Source: Mxb001 sp049431945 (lineage in GTDB: Bacteria; Actinomycetota; Actinomycetes; S36-B12). Taken from it: a DNA stretch of 64,000 nucleotides. The stretch covers positions 1-64,000 of the forward strand of contig JBMTDJ010000003.1 in NCBI GenBank assembly GCA_049431945.1, given 5' to 3'. The translations under genes were made by a program, and so were the position numbers. This document shows, piece by piece, positions 27,347 to 36,854 of the stretch. Each line of letters opens with the position of its first letter. The stretch's first letter is position 1. A model generated the notes under the pieces. The model was not told the DNA's origin and did not search any database. It was given only the letters and a program-made list of their open reading frames with translations.

Positions 27347-27921
27347 CGCCGATCCAGGAATCTCAGGGCGTCTCGGAGAAGTACCGACGTTTCTGCGGCG
27401 CCATCGGTGGCGACGGCAGCAACGGCGCGATCGGCATCCTTGGCCGACCACCCCAGGGAGACGAGAGCGGCATGGACCACCGACGTCCCACCAACCTCAC
27501 TCGCACTCGAATCCCCCGCGATCATCGGCAGTCTGTCCTTGAGTTCGATGATCATGCGCTGGGCGCCCTTCGTGCCGATCCCGGGGATCCTCGTGAGCAC
27601 GGCGACATCTCCCTCGACGATCGCCGTCCTCAGCGCGGGCGGCGGCAGCGTGGTGAGGACGGCGAGTGCCGTGCGAGGGCCGATCCCCGACACGGTCTGC
27701 ACCAACTCGAAGGCATCCCGCTGATCGGTATCGGCAAAGCCGTAGAGCGTGAGCGAGTCCTCGCGCACGACGAGGCTCGTATGCAGAGAAACTGTGTCCC
27801 CTAGGCTCGCCGCAGCCGCTGTCTGAGGCGTGCAGGCGACGAGGACGCCAACTCCGCCCACCTCGACCACCAGCGACGATGGGTTGATTCCGGCCACGGC
27901 GCCGGACACCGATGCGATCAA
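27343..27921 (-). CDS. ruvA: Holliday junction DNA-binding protein RuvA
   Basis: A protein of 192 aa: an N-terminal OB domain (MIASVSGAVAGINPSSLVVEVGGVG), tandem helix-hairpin-helix motifs (TVSGIGPRTALAVL and RIPGIGTKGAQRMIIEL) and a C-terminal RuvB-binding domain (SLGWSAKDADRAV). It starts with TTG at 27921, which overlaps the ruvC stop by 4 bp (TTGA), so its translation probably depends on ruvC. Confidence 0.96.
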   Translation of the reverse strand: MIASVSGAVAGINPSSLVVEVGGVGVLVACTPQTAAAASLGDTVSLHTSLVVREDSLTLYGFADTDQRDAFELVQTVSGIGPRTALAVLTTLPPPALRTAIVEGDVAVLTRIPGIGTKGAQRMIIELKDRLPMIAGDSSASEVGGTSVVHAALVSLGWSAKDADRAVAAVATDGAAETSVLLRDALRFLDRR

Positions 27922-28430
27922 CGGATCGCCTCGACAGCGGCCTGCAGCCGTCGCTCGGCCCCACCGCGCCAGATCTCGGTGATGGCGAGTGCAAGCGCAT
28001 CAGCGGCGTCGGCAGGACGAACGGGCGCATCGAGCCTGAGCAGGCGGGTCACCATGGTCGTCACCTGAGCCTTGTCGGCCCGTCCGCTGCCGGTGACCGC
28101 GGCCTTGACCTCGCTCGGTGTCCGCATGCTCAACGGTATGCCGCGGCGTCCGGCGGCCAGGACCGCCACAGCCCCAGCCTGGGCCGTCCCCATGACCGTA
28201 CGGAGGTTGTGTTGGCTGAAGACCCTCTCGACCGCGATGACCTCCGGGCGATGACGATCGACGAGTTCGGCCAAGGCCTGATCCAAGCTGGTGAGCCGCT
28301 CCGTAATGGGAGCCTGCGGGGATGTCCTGACGACCACAACATCGACGAGGGTCACAGCGCCCCCGGGACCCGCGTCGACGACGCCCACGCCGCAACGCGT
28401 CAGGCCCGGGTCGACACCCATGACGCGCAT
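27918..28430 (-). CDS. ruvC: crossover junction endodeoxyribonuclease RuvC
   Basis: A protein of 170 aa. The four acidic catalytic residues are in place: Asp7 (VMGVDPGLTRCG), Glu68 (VIAVERVF), Asp141 and Asp144 (PADAADALALA). It resolves Holliday junctions delivered by RuvAB. It is the first gene of the ruvCAB set and follows the WS/DGAT gene by 48 bp. Confidence 0.97.
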   Translation of the reverse strand: MRVMGVDPGLTRCGVGVVDAGPGGAVTLVDVVVVRTSPQAPITERLTSLDQALAELVDRHRPEVIAVERVFSQHNLRTVMGTAQAGAVAVLAAGRRGIPLSMRTPSEVKAAVTGSGRADKAQVTTMVTRLLRLDAPVRPADAADALALAITEIWRGGAERRLQAAVEAIR

Positions 28431-28478
28431 GGGCGCCTCCTCACGTCCTCGCCAGCCGTACGAACACCTGTGCGAAGA

Positions 28479-29957
28479 CTACTGGCGTCCAGCGCCCTCC
28501 TCGCGGATCGCGCGGGCCTTCGGCGTGCCGTCGCCGGGGCCGGCCTCGCGCAGCGGGTCGGCTGGGCCGACCGGGCCACCCGTGACCGTCTCGAAGCCCG
28601 ATCGCAGGTCGCTCACGAAGTCCGCGAGGTCGGGGATCGCCCGGTCATCGGTCGAAATACCTACGAAGGCAGAGCCGTCGTAGGTGACCATCGTGACGTT
28701 GGCGGCAGCCCCGATCGTCGCCACGAGCGGATACATCCCCACGATGCGCGCGCCTGCGACGTAGAGCGGCAACGGAGGACCAGGCACGTTGCTCGTGGTG
28801 ACGTCGCTGGCCAGGGCCGCCTGGGCCAGCACCGGGACGGGCACGAGCCAGCTGATCTCCGCGAGGGGGTCCGCGAACCGGAGTGCTGGCTCATCCCGCC
28901 ACCGAGCAACGGCCTCATGTGCGGCATCCATGCGCTCGTCGACGGTGAGGCCGGCCACCGGAAGGTCGATGCGCGCGATGGTCACCGCATTGGCAGCCTG
29001 AGCAGACGTGTCCCCGGCGTCGCCCCGGAGGCTGATGGGAACGTTGAAGCGCAGGTCATCGGCAACCTTCCCGTGCCGGACGTGGTAACGCTCGAGACCA
29101 AGCCCCACAGCGGCCATGAAGGCGTCATTGACGCTGAAACCGCGCTCCTTCGCAGCCCCGCGCATCTGCGCGAAGGGCAGGTCGAAGCCCGCGAAGTGAT
29201 AGGTCGTTCCGCGTTCTGTCATGAGCGGCGACATGGGGCCATCGGGCACAGCCGTGAATCGGCCCACAGAGGCGAGGGTCTCGAGGACCGATGACCAGGT
29301 CCGAACCGGATCCGTAAGGGAACCCCGGGCGAGGGCAAACATGGCTTCCCCAATCCGCTCCGCTGCGCCCACACCGCGCCGGATGTTGTCGACGATGTCC
29401 GCCATGCTCACGTCCTGTGCGCCCGCTGACACGGGATCGGGCGCCGCCGGCGCCTCAGGCTCGTCGACGTTGGGAGCCGCGCTCAGCTCGACGAGGTTGA
29501 GTCCGATGAGCACCGTGGCCTGTCCGTCGGCGATGGCGTGGTGCAGTTTGAGCAAGATGGCAGCCCGGTCGCCCTCGATTCCCTCGACGAGCACGATCTC
29601 CCACAGCGGTCGGTCACGATCGAAGTCGGTGAGGCTGATGCGCCGTGCCTCCTGGAGGAGTTCATGCCAGGAGCCGTCCCCGGCCAGCCTCATGCGTCGC
29701 AGGTGGAGGCCCAGGTCGAAATCCGGGTCCGCTGCAAGGCGCGGCGATGCCACGCCGAAGACTCCGCGCAGCGGCCGTTGCCGAAGGACGGGCACCATGC
29801 GCGTCAGCCGCTCCACGCGTGCGCGCAGGCGATCCCAGTCAGGTGCACTGTCGAGCATGACGAGGGCAACGACCGTGGAGCGCAGGTGCGGACTTCCGGC
29901 GGATGTTCGCCACGTGGCCGCGTCCCACCCCGTCAGTTGCCGTCCGGCTTCCGCCAT
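28479..29957 (-). CDS. WS/DGAT family O-acyltransferase
   Basis: A protein of 492 aa of the wax ester synthase/acyl-CoA:diacylglycerol acyltransferase family. The catalytic HHxxxDG motif is LHHAIADGQA. Other family marks are DFDRDRPLWEIVLVEGI, the FNVPISLRG region and TSNVPGPPLPLYVAGARI near the C-terminus. It would make triacylglycerol or wax esters at the membrane. The ATG has GGGGAG close upstream. It sits between yebC and ruvC, which are otherwise adjacent in many actinobacteria, so storage-lipid synthesis may be co-transcribed with housekeeping genes. Confidence 0.9.
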   Translation of the reverse strand: MAEAGRQLTGWDAATWRTSAGSPHLRSTVVALVMLDSAPDWDRLRARVERLTRMVPVLRQRPLRGVFGVASPRLAADPDFDLGLHLRRMRLAGDGSWHELLQEARRISLTDFDRDRPLWEIVLVEGIEGDRAAILLKLHHAIADGQATVLIGLNLVELSAAPNVDEPEAPAAPDPVSAGAQDVSMADIVDNIRRGVGAAERIGEAMFALARGSLTDPVRTWSSVLETLASVGRFTAVPDGPMSPLMTERGTTYHFAGFDLPFAQMRGAAKERGFSVNDAFMAAVGLGLERYHVRHGKVADDLRFNVPISLRGDAGDTSAQAANAVTIARIDLPVAGLTVDERMDAAHEAVARWRDEPALRFADPLAEISWLVPVPVLAQAALASDVTTSNVPGPPLPLYVAGARIVGMYPLVATIGAAANVTMVTYDGSAFVGISTDDRAIPDLADFVSDLRSGFETVTGGPVGPADPLREAGPGDGTPKARAIREEGAGRQ

Positions 29958-29984
29958 GACGTCTCCCCTCGTCTGTGCCCGGCT

Positions 29985-30740
29985 TCACGCATCGAGGCTG
30001 GCGAGCACCTCGTCGCTGACGTCTACGTTGGTGTAGACGTTCTGGACGTCGTCGCTGTCTTCGAGCGCCTCCACGAGACGAAAGACCTTGCGCGCAATAT
30101 CGGCGTCCACCGGGACGGACATGCTCGGCACGAACGTGGCTTCCGCAGAGTCGTAGTCGATACCGGCCGACTGCAACGCGGTACGCACCGCAACAACATC
30201 GCCCGCTTCGCTCAGCACCTCGAAGGTCCCGTCGAGGTCGTTCACCTCTTCCGCGCCCGCCTCTAATACGGCACTGAGGATCGCGTCCTCGTCCACGCCG
30301 TCGGCGCTCGGGACAAGCACGACCCCCTTGCGACTGAACAGGTAGGAGACGGAGCCTGGGTCTGCCATGTTGCCGCCGTTGCGGGTCATGGCCACGCGAA
30401 CCTCGGACGCAGCGCGGTTGCGATTGTCCGTGAGGCACTCCACGAGAACAGCAACGCCACTCGGTCCATAGCCCTCGTACATGATCGTCTGGTAATCGGC
30501 ACCACCCGCCTCGGCACCCGAGCCGCGCTTAACGGCGCGCTCAATGTTGTCGAGGGGTACCGAACTCTTCCGTGCCTTTTGGATCGCGTCGTAGAGCGTC
30601 GGGTTGCCAGCGGGGTCCCCGCCACCCTGGCGCGCGGCCACCTCGATGTTCTTGATGAGTCGCGCGAAGAGCTTCCCGCGCCGCGCATCCACCACGGCCT
30701 TCTTGTGCTTGGTGGTGGCCCACTTGGAGTGGCCGCTCAT
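29985..30740 (-). CDS. yebC: YebC/PmpR family regulatory protein
   Basis: A protein of 251 aa with the family start SGHSKWATTKHKKAVVDARRGKLFARLIKNIEVAAR and the block YEGYGPSGVAVLVECLTDNRNRAASEVR. YebC proteins have been described as DNA-binding regulators and, more recently, as ribosome-associated factors for proline-rich stretches. It overlaps pdxT by 4 bp. Confidence 0.95.
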   Translation of the reverse strand: MSGHSKWATTKHKKAVVDARRGKLFARLIKNIEVAARQGGGDPAGNPTLYDAIQKARKSSVPLDNIERAVKRGSGAEAGGADYQTIMYEGYGPSGVAVLVECLTDNRNRAASEVRVAMTRNGGNMADPGSVSYLFSRKGVVLVPSADGVDEDAILSAVLEAGAEEVNDLDGTFEVLSEAGDVVAVRTALQSAGIDYDSAEATFVPSMSVPVDADIARKVFRLVEALEDSDDVQNVYTNVDVSDEVLASLDA

Positions 30741-31345
30741 GCGTACTGCCTCGCAATCTGGATGAATAATTCATGGAAGCGCCGGTCGCCGGTGAGCTCT
30801 GGGTGAAACGACGTGGCGACCAGCGGTCCCTGCCTCACAGCAACGATGGTATCCACACCCTGCGGTGTGGTCACCCGGGCAAGCTCCTGCACTCCCGGCC
30901 CGACAGATTCGACCCAGGGCGCACGAATGAAGACCGCGGGGAACGGCTCGCCGAGCCCGGCCACGTCGATCACTGTCTCGAAGGAGTCGACCTGGCGGCC
31001 GAAGGCATTGCGCCGCACGACCATGTCGATGCCGCCGATCGCCTGCTGATCGGAGCGGGCATCGAGGATGTCGTCGGCCAGCATGATCATTCCTGCACAC
31101 GAGCCGTACATCGGCATTCCAGCAGCACGTGCCTCTCGCAGAGGATCCAGCAATCCGTCGCGTGACGCGAGCATCGACATCGTGGTCGACTCACCGCCTG
31201 GGATGATGAGCGCATCGACATCGCCCAGCGAATCCAGGCTCCCCACGCTCACCGCGCTGACGTCGCACGCCACCAGTGCGCGCAGGTGCTCGACAACGTC
31301 GCCCTGGATCGCGAGTACGCCGATGCGGGGTGTCGCGCGCGTCAC
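30737..31345 (-). CDS. pdxT: pyridoxal 5'-phosphate synthase glutaminase subunit PdxT
   Basis: A class I glutamine amidotransferase of 202 aa that feeds ammonia to PdxS. GGESTT is the glutamine-binding loop, the nucleophile Cys lies in MYGSCAGMI, and the His-Glu pair is in ATSFHPELTGD. The GTG start overlaps the pdxS stop by 4 bp (GTGA). Confidence 0.96.
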   Translation of the reverse strand: MTRATPRIGVLAIQGDVVEHLRALVACDVSAVSVGSLDSLGDVDALIIPGGESTTMSMLASRDGLLDPLREARAAGMPMYGSCAGMIMLADDILDARSDQQAIGGIDMVVRRNAFGRQVDSFETVIDVAGLGEPFPAVFIRAPWVESVGPGVQELARVTTPQGVDTIVAVRQGPLVATSFHPELTGDRRFHELFIQIARQYA

Positions 31346-32241
31346 CAGCCCCGGTCTTCGAGGCGATGGTGCACGGGGATGTCGGCGACGTTGATGCCGA
31401 CCATCGCGTCCCCAAGCCCACGCGACACCTTGGCAACGACATCGGGGTTGTCGAAGTGGCGAGTGGCCTGGACGATCGCCTCGGCCCGCTTCACCGGGTC
31501 TCCGGACTTGAAGATGCCCGAGCCCACGAACACGCCCTGGGCACCCAACTGCATCATCATCGCCGCATCCGCAGGCGTTGCGATGCCTCCCGCGGTGAAC
31601 AAGACGACCGGCAGGGAGCCTGCCCTGGCAACCTCGACAACGAGATCGTAGGGGGCCTGAAGCTCCTTGGCAGCCACGAAGAGCTCGTCCTCAGGCATCG
31701 ACACCAGGCGGCGGATCTCGTCGCGGATACGGCGCATGTGCGTGACTGCGTTGGACACGTCACCGGTGCCGGCCTCGCCCTTGGAGCGAATCATGGCCGC
31801 CCCTTCGGTGATGCGACGAAGCGCTTCGCCGAGGTTCGTCGCACCGCAAACGAAGGGGACCGTGAATTGCCACTTGTCGATGTGATTGGAGTAGTCGGCC
31901 GGAGTGAGCACCTCGGACTCGTCGATGTAGTCCACGCCCAGCGACTGAAGCACCTGCGCCTCGGCGAAGTGGCCGATGCGAGCCTTCGCCATCACGGGGA
32001 TCGTGACGGATTCAACGATGCCGGTGATCATGTCGGGATCCGACATGCGTGCCACCCCGCCCTGGGCCCTGATGTCCGCGGGCACGCGCTCGAGCGCCAT
32101 CACGGCAACTGCGCCGGCATCCTCGGCGATCTTGGCCTGCTCTGGCGTGACGACATCCATGATCACGCCGCCCTTGAGCATCTCCGCCATGCCGCGCTTG
32201 ACGCGCGTCGTGCCGGTGACGTGACTGGGGGAATCGGACAC
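31342..32241 (-). CDS. pdxS: pyridoxal 5'-phosphate synthase subunit PdxS
   Basis: A TIM-barrel protein of 299 aa that makes PLP from ribose 5-phosphate, glyceraldehyde 3-phosphate and ammonia. Recognisable segments are VKRGMAEMLKGGVIMDVV with the imine-forming Lys, VPADIRAQGGVARMSDP, MAKARIGHFAEAQVLQSLGVDYIDESEVL and the glycine-rich GGIATPADAAMMMQLGAQGVFVGSGIFKS. GTG start with AGAGG 5 nt upstream. The organism therefore makes vitamin B6 by the DXP-independent route. Confidence 0.97.
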   Translation of the reverse strand: MSDSPSHVTGTTRVKRGMAEMLKGGVIMDVVTPEQAKIAEDAGAVAVMALERVPADIRAQGGVARMSDPDMITGIVESVTIPVMAKARIGHFAEAQVLQSLGVDYIDESEVLTPADYSNHIDKWQFTVPFVCGATNLGEALRRITEGAAMIRSKGEAGTGDVSNAVTHMRRIRDEIRRLVSMPEDELFVAAKELQAPYDLVVEVARAGSLPVVLFTAGGIATPADAAMMMQLGAQGVFVGSGIFKSGDPVKRAEAIVQATRHFDNPDVVAKVSRGLGDAMVGINVADIPVHHRLEDRGW

Positions 32242-32348
32242 GGTGACCTCTCAGGACTTCGGGGCAGCGATCCTCGCAGCCTGCGCCCATGGTAGTAGGG
32301 CGTCCAGGCGGGCCAAGCCGCCCCTGTCGGGCAGGCTCGCGCTGTCCA

Positions 32349-33401
32349 TCACCGGATCTTTGGCTTGATGCCCTTATCCAGGAAGACGACCCACTCCTGG
32401 CCGATCGCGAAGGGCATCGCCGAACCGTCGGGCAGCACGAAGCGAGTCCCGTCGGTCAGAGCAGGGCGCTCCCAGGTGACAGACCACATCCGGCCATCGC
32501 GCAGGACCAGGGCCGGACCACTCCCGACGGTCTGAATGAAGGGGGTGATCCCGCCGTACCTGTCCCCGTAGCCCGAGTCGGATTGCTCGACCGTCTGGAT
32601 GACCACGGTGGCGGCGCGCTGGGGGCCACCCTCAGTCGACCTGGACTCCTCACCGTTGAGGCCCACGATGAAGTTGCCCGCCGATTCATCCCACGTGAAG
32701 GACACCTCGGACGATGGCCATGTCATCGTCACCGACTCAACGGGAGTCCCCCCCGCCGGTGGCTCATCGGAGAAGGTGAAGCCGATGTCCCGCGCCACCG
32801 CCGCGTCTGGCGCGGCAGCCAGGAGGATCCTGGGATCGGCCATGTGGTCGACCGGAGAGGGTCGGCCCGGATCGTTCGTGAACGCCTCGTAGATGCGCTC
32901 GGCGGAGACGTCGTAGAGGTTCGCTGCGGCGAGGACCGGGCGGAGCTTGGTCTGCATGCCGGAGTTGGAGAAGGCGATCTTGTCGAACGGAGCGAGGATG
33001 TCCAGATCGCTGATGCGCGCTGACCGCACCGGGCCGATGACGTCGGGGATGGTGGAGTTGTAGACCGCGATCAGCCGGGTGAGATCCCATTCGACCTCGG
33101 TGACGTACACAAGATCAGCGGCCTGCAGCCCGGTGTGCGGCTGTGCCGCTCGCGTGTTGTCAATCTTGATGGCCAGGACAGGCTTGCCCTCGCCGCCCGG
33201 AAGGCCCGAGAAGGGCGAGGCGCCCGGCGGGATGCTGGGCGAAGTCGGCGTGGGCAGCGCCGAGGGACTGGCCGACGAGGGGGTCGCCGTGGGCGTCGGG
33301 CTCGCTGACTCGGATTGCGGCGCGGCCTCCTCGGCCCCGCCGCAGGCAGCGAGGACCACAGCGGAAAGAGCCAGACCGACGACCACGGGCATACGACGCA
33401 T
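32349..33401 (-). CDS. DUF3048 domain-containing lipoprotein
   Basis: A protein of 350 aa with a lipoprotein signal (LALSAVVLAACGG; the lipobox is LAAC) and a Ser/Pro/Thr-rich spacer. A YerB-like DUF3048 domain follows: KPVLAIKIDNTRAAQPHTGLQAADLVYVTEVEWDLTRLIAVY and RSARISDLDILAPF, then a C-terminal beta-rich domain. It should be anchored outside the membrane. The function of the family is not established. About 107 bp without a gene separate it from pdxS. Confidence 0.88.
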   Translation of the reverse strand: MRRMPVVVGLALSAVVLAACGGAEEAAPQSESASPTPTATPSSASPSALPTPTSPSIPPGASPFSGLPGGEGKPVLAIKIDNTRAAQPHTGLQAADLVYVTEVEWDLTRLIAVYNSTIPDVIGPVRSARISDLDILAPFDKIAFSNSGMQTKLRPVLAAANLYDVSAERIYEAFTNDPGRPSPVDHMADPRILLAAAPDAAVARDIGFTFSDEPPAGGTPVESVTMTWPSSEVSFTWDESAGNFIVGLNGEESRSTEGGPQRAATVVIQTVEQSDSGYGDRYGGITPFIQTVGSGPALVLRDGRMWSVTWERPALTDGTRFVLPDGSAMPFAIGQEWVVFLDKGIKPKIR

Positions 33402-33425
33402 AACCCCACGGTACGTCGGACCCGA

Positions 33426-33974
33426 TCAGCGCACGGACAGCCCGGGGGGCGGCGTGTCGTCCATCTCCACCGTGACGGGCCACGGGGTGCGGCCAGCGAG
33501 TCGAAGCCAGCGGACGAGGCGCTGCTTGCGCACTTGGCGACAGGCCCGAACCGCATCGTTGTGGAATCGTCGAGACAGCTGCACGCGGACGCATGCCTGG
33601 CGCAGATCCTCGAGCATCCCGGGATCGGGCGATTCCTCACGCAGAACCTCGGCATCCTGCGGATCCGGGATCGCCGCGACGAGAACCCGTGTGAGGTCGC
33701 TTTCGGCCAGGCCGCGAACGATCACGTCGCCATCGGCGGAAGCCCGGGCCGCGTGGGCCGAGTCAGCGAGCACTACCGCAGTCGCCGGATCGAAGAGCGA
33801 GGATGATGCGATCTCCAGGCAGAGCGCAGAACGCTGGAGGAGTTGCGTGTCGAGTGCCTGACGGGACGTGTCGATCCGCCGATGCAGGCGATCAAGCCGA
33901 CCCGCGGTCATGCTCAGGTAGAGGCCGACCAGGACGACGAGAACCCCGGCGAATACCCACCACCACATTGACAT
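33426..33974 (-). CDS. LemA-like single-pass membrane protein
   Basis: A protein of 182 aa with an N-terminal membrane helix (WWWVFAGVLVVLVGLYLSM) and a cytoplasmic helical domain (AGRLDRLHRRIDTSRQALDTQLLQRSALCLEIA). This resembles the LemA-type NH2-terminus common next to pimA in actinobacteria. The ending is Pro-rich. Its ATG overlaps the pimA stop by one base (TGATG). Function unknown. Confidence 0.7.
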   Translation of the reverse strand: MSMWWWVFAGVLVVLVGLYLSMTAGRLDRLHRRIDTSRQALDTQLLQRSALCLEIASSSLFDPATAVVLADSAHAARASADGDVIVRGLAESDLTRVLVAAIPDPQDAEVLREESPDPGMLEDLRQACVRVQLSRRFHNDAVRACRQVRKQRLVRWLRLAGRTPWPVTVEMDDTPPPGLSVR

Positions 33975-35149
33975 CAGCGGGACCGGCCTTCGGGGCGGCG
34001 CCGCGCGAGACGGCCCACGATCTGACCTCGCAGGTCCTCGTGGACGCCTCGCTGACCAGCGGTCACGCTGGCATAGACGTCGAGTAGGTCCCCGGCCACG
34101 GTTGTCCAGTCGTACGCGGTTGCCCTGCGACGTCCAGCCTCCGCCAGGTGCTCACGCGCGCTCGCATCGTCCAGGAGGGCATTGACGGACGCGGCCAGCG
34201 CTTCAGGGTCCCCCATGGGGAACATCATCCCGCAGCGTCCCCCGTCGAGGACCCGCGCGAAGGCGTCGAGATCGCTGGCGACGACAGGGGCTCCCGCTGC
34301 CATGGCCTCGAGCAGCACGATGCCGAAGGACTCTCCGCCCGTATTCGGTGCGACGTAGATGTCCAAAGACGCCAGCGCCGCAGCCTTGTCGGATTCGCTG
34401 AGAAGCCCGAGGCAGGTTATGGACGGCACATACTCGTCGGCCACGCTGGCGAGGATCTCGTCGCCGTCGCCGGGCCCCATGAGCACGAGCCTCGCCTCCG
34501 GATGCCTTGCACGTATGCCAGGCCATGCATCCAGTAGGACGGGCAACCCCTTGCGGGGCTCGTCCATTCGACCGAGGAATCCCACAGCGGGCCCGGGCCA
34601 CGGACGCAGGGGAACGGCGTCGGCGAACGGCGCGATGCGCACGCCATTGGGGATGAGCACCGCGTCCGCGCCAAGATGGTCGACGATGGTGCGCCGCGCG
34701 TACTCGCTGACGGCGATGAGGGCGGAGATCTTCTCGAGAGCGGTCTGCGCGAGGTAGTAGCCGGTTACCAGCACTCGGGAGCGCTCGATGGATGAATGCA
34801 CGGTCGCCACGATCGGACCACGTGCAGCCCAGCACGCAAGCACCCCGAGCGAGGGAGCAAGCGGCTCATGGACGTGGAGGACGTCGAAATTGCCCTCGCG
34901 GATCCACCGCCGAACCCGCGCCGTCGCTTTGACGCCGAAGGTGAGGCGAGCCACGGAGCCGTTGTAGGGGACCGCGCGCGGCCGACCGCCGTCGACCGCG
35001 TAGATCGGCAAGGCCGCGGGATTTTCGACGGGCGTGATCACGCTCACGTCGTGGCCAAGGCCGATGAGAGTCTCCGCCTGATCGCGCACGTGCGCCTGGA
35101 CTCCCCCTGGCACATCCCACGCGTATGGGCAGACGATCCCGATCCTCAC
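33974..35149 (-). CDS. pimA: phosphatidyl-myo-inositol mannosyltransferase PimA
   Basis: A GT4/GT-B glycosyltransferase of 391 aa that transfers mannose from GDP-mannose to phosphatidylinositol at the inner leaflet. The N-terminus (RIGIVCPYAWDVPGGVQAHV) and IPYAVDGG/VPYNGSVARL-type segments closely follow mycobacterial PimA. The nucleotide-binding half has GFLGRMDEPRKGLPVLLDAW and the EX7E motif in GGESFGIVLLEAMAAG. GTG start overlapping patA by 4 bp. Confidence 0.92.
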   Translation of the reverse strand: MRIGIVCPYAWDVPGGVQAHVRDQAETLIGLGHDVSVITPVENPAALPIYAVDGGRPRAVPYNGSVARLTFGVKATARVRRWIREGNFDVLHVHEPLAPSLGVLACWAARGPIVATVHSSIERSRVLVTGYYLAQTALEKISALIAVSEYARRTIVDHLGADAVLIPNGVRIAPFADAVPLRPWPGPAVGFLGRMDEPRKGLPVLLDAWPGIRARHPEARLVLMGPGDGDEILASVADEYVPSITCLGLLSESDKAAALASLDIYVAPNTGGESFGIVLLEAMAAGAPVVASDLDAFARVLDGGRCGMMFPMGDPEALAASVNALLDDASAREHLAEAGRRRATAYDWTTVAGDLLDVYASVTAGQRGVHEDLRGQIVGRLARRRPEGRSR

Positions 35150-36048
35150 GACGGATCCCGACGCGTGACGTCAGCATGGAAGAGCGGCTGCATCATGTGC
35201 CAGTCCACAGGATGCGCGCGGATGGACGCTGCGAACCCATCGGCCATGGACTGCGTCAGCGCAGCGACGGTCTCGGCTCGATCCAGCCCCTCCGGATGCA
35301 CGAGGGGATCACCGACCCTCGCACGCAGTCCCTCGTCGACGTGCCACAGTCTGACGTTCATGATCGGCGCACCGGTGATGGTGGAGAGCAGCGCGGGACC
35401 GCCAGGCATCGAGGCAGTCTCGCCGAAGAAGTCCACAGGCACACCACTCCCCGAAAGGTCGCGGTCGGCAACCAGGCAGACCAGCTTTCCCTCCCGTAGT
35501 CGCCGGACCAACGTCCGGAAGCTCTCCGCGTCACCGTGCGGAAGCACCTCCATGCCGAGGGACTCGCGGTAGGCCACGAACTTGTCGTAGAGCCCCTCCG
35601 GCTTCAATCTCTCGGCGACCGTGACGAGGCTGCCGTAGCGATCGCAGGCCCAGGCGCCGGCAAGATCCCAATTGCCGCTGTGCGAAGTGACCATGATCGC
35701 CCCGGCCCCCGCGTCGACGGCGGCGTCGAGTTGGTCGAGACCGTGCTCGAGCGTGAATCTCTCTCTGACCTGCTCGGCAGACCACGCGGGGAGCCGGAAC
35801 GCCTCACTCCAATACCGCAGATACCTGCGCATGCCCTCGCGTGTAGCCGCGTCCAGCCCCGCGGAGCGAGCGTCCGGCACCACCCGAGCGAGATTCGCCC
35901 GCAATTGACGCACTCCACGCCCATCCCTGCGGTACGCCCTCTCGGCTAGGGCGTCGAATACACGGTTGACGGCCGGCTCGGGCATCCTCTTGACCGCCGA
36001 CCACCCGACGCCGAAGCCGAGATCCACCAGGGAGTCGGACAGGCTCAC
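35146..36048 (-). CDS. patA: PIM acyltransferase (PatA-like, LPLAT superfamily)
   Basis: A lysophospholipid acyltransferase-type enzyme of 300 aa that acylates the mannose of PIM1/PIM2. The catalytic HxxxxD box is TSHSGNWDLAG. Further family blocks are VAERLKPEGLYDKFVAYRESLGMEVLPH and LVADRDLSGSGVPVDFFGETASMP. The GTG start overlaps pgsA by 4 bp. Together with pgsA and pimA it completes the first membrane steps of PIM synthesis. Confidence 0.9.
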   Translation of the reverse strand: MSLSDSLVDLGFGVGWSAVKRMPEPAVNRVFDALAERAYRRDGRGVRQLRANLARVVPDARSAGLDAATREGMRRYLRYWSEAFRLPAWSAEQVRERFTLEHGLDQLDAAVDAGAGAIMVTSHSGNWDLAGAWACDRYGSLVTVAERLKPEGLYDKFVAYRESLGMEVLPHGDAESFRTLVRRLREGKLVCLVADRDLSGSGVPVDFFGETASMPGGPALLSTITGAPIMNVRLWHVDEGLRARVGDPLVHPEGLDRAETVAALTQSMADGFAASIRAHPVDWHMMQPLFHADVTRRDPS

Positions 36049-36665
36049 CGAGGCTCCCCTCCTGAGCCCTTGAGTTGGCGGCGCACCGCCACGATTCGCT
36101 GGACGACCGTGACGACACTCAGCACGGCCAGGGCTCCGAGGGCGATGGGGAGCACATAGGGAACTCCGAGCCCCGCGAGAAGGGCGGCGAGAAGAACGAC
36201 AATGAGCCTTTCCGCGCGCTCGGCGATGCCCACATTGGCCGTGGCTCCCACAGCCTCAGCGCGCGCCTTGGCATAGGAGATGACCTGACCCCCCACCAGG
36301 CACGTGAGGGCGGCCGCGGTCGTCCACGCGTTCCCGGTGGCTGCCGCCCAAAGGACGAGGGCCCCAAAGACACAGCCGTCGGCAATGCGATCGAGGGTGG
36401 CGTCGAGGAAGTTCCCCCATGGTCCCGCGCGCCCGGAAAGTCTCGCCATGGTGCCGTCGAGGAGGTCGGCGATCACCGAGGCGGCGATGATGATGACACC
36501 CGGCACGAAATCGCCCCCGGGGAAGAAGACGAGCGCGGCGGTGCAGGTGATGAGGGTGCCGACGACGGTGACGGCATCCGGTGAGACGTGGAGTTTGAGC
36601 AGCACCCGGGCGATCGGCTCCAGGACGGCCGTCGAAAGCTTGCGCGCCGCCGGATTGTTGAGCAC
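36045..36665 (-). CDS. pgsA: phosphatidylinositol phosphate synthase (CDP-alcohol phosphotransferase)
   Basis: A polytopic membrane protein of 206 aa. The CDP-OH-P signature is complete: ADLLDGTMARLSGRAGPWGNFLDATLDRIADG. It joins CDP-diacylglycerol with inositol phosphate as the first step of PI/PIM synthesis. The GTG at 36665 has GAGGAG five bases upstream and gives a length close to the mycobacterial enzyme; the frame is open further upstream but without family similarity. The gene is divergent from the EF-G-like gene across 189 bp. Confidence 0.92.
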   Translation of the reverse strand: MLNNPAARKLSTAVLEPIARVLLKLHVSPDAVTVVGTLITCTAALVFFPGGDFVPGVIIIAASVIADLLDGTMARLSGRAGPWGNFLDATLDRIADGCVFGALVLWAAATGNAWTTAAALTCLVGGQVISYAKARAEAVGATANVGIAERAERLIVVLLAALLAGLGVPYVLPIALGALAVLSVVTVVQRIVAVRRQLKGSGGEPR

Positions 36666-36854
36666 GACCACTCCTCGACCATGGGGTCCCCACGGCGTCT
36701 TCGCCGACAAGGCGGCGCGTGCCGGTCGATCCGGCAGGCCCATCGTAGGGCTCGCGTCCATCGTACGGCGCAGACCGGAGAGTCCGAAGTCCCTTGCGTC
36801 GCAGACGGAATGAGAGAAGGGTCGGGGGATCACCATCCGGCGCGAGGAGGCACC

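Noticed and set aside
27912..29294. Long plus-strand frame across ruvC and the WS/DGAT gene
   Set aside because: Spans two well-supported minus-strand genes and has no similarity.
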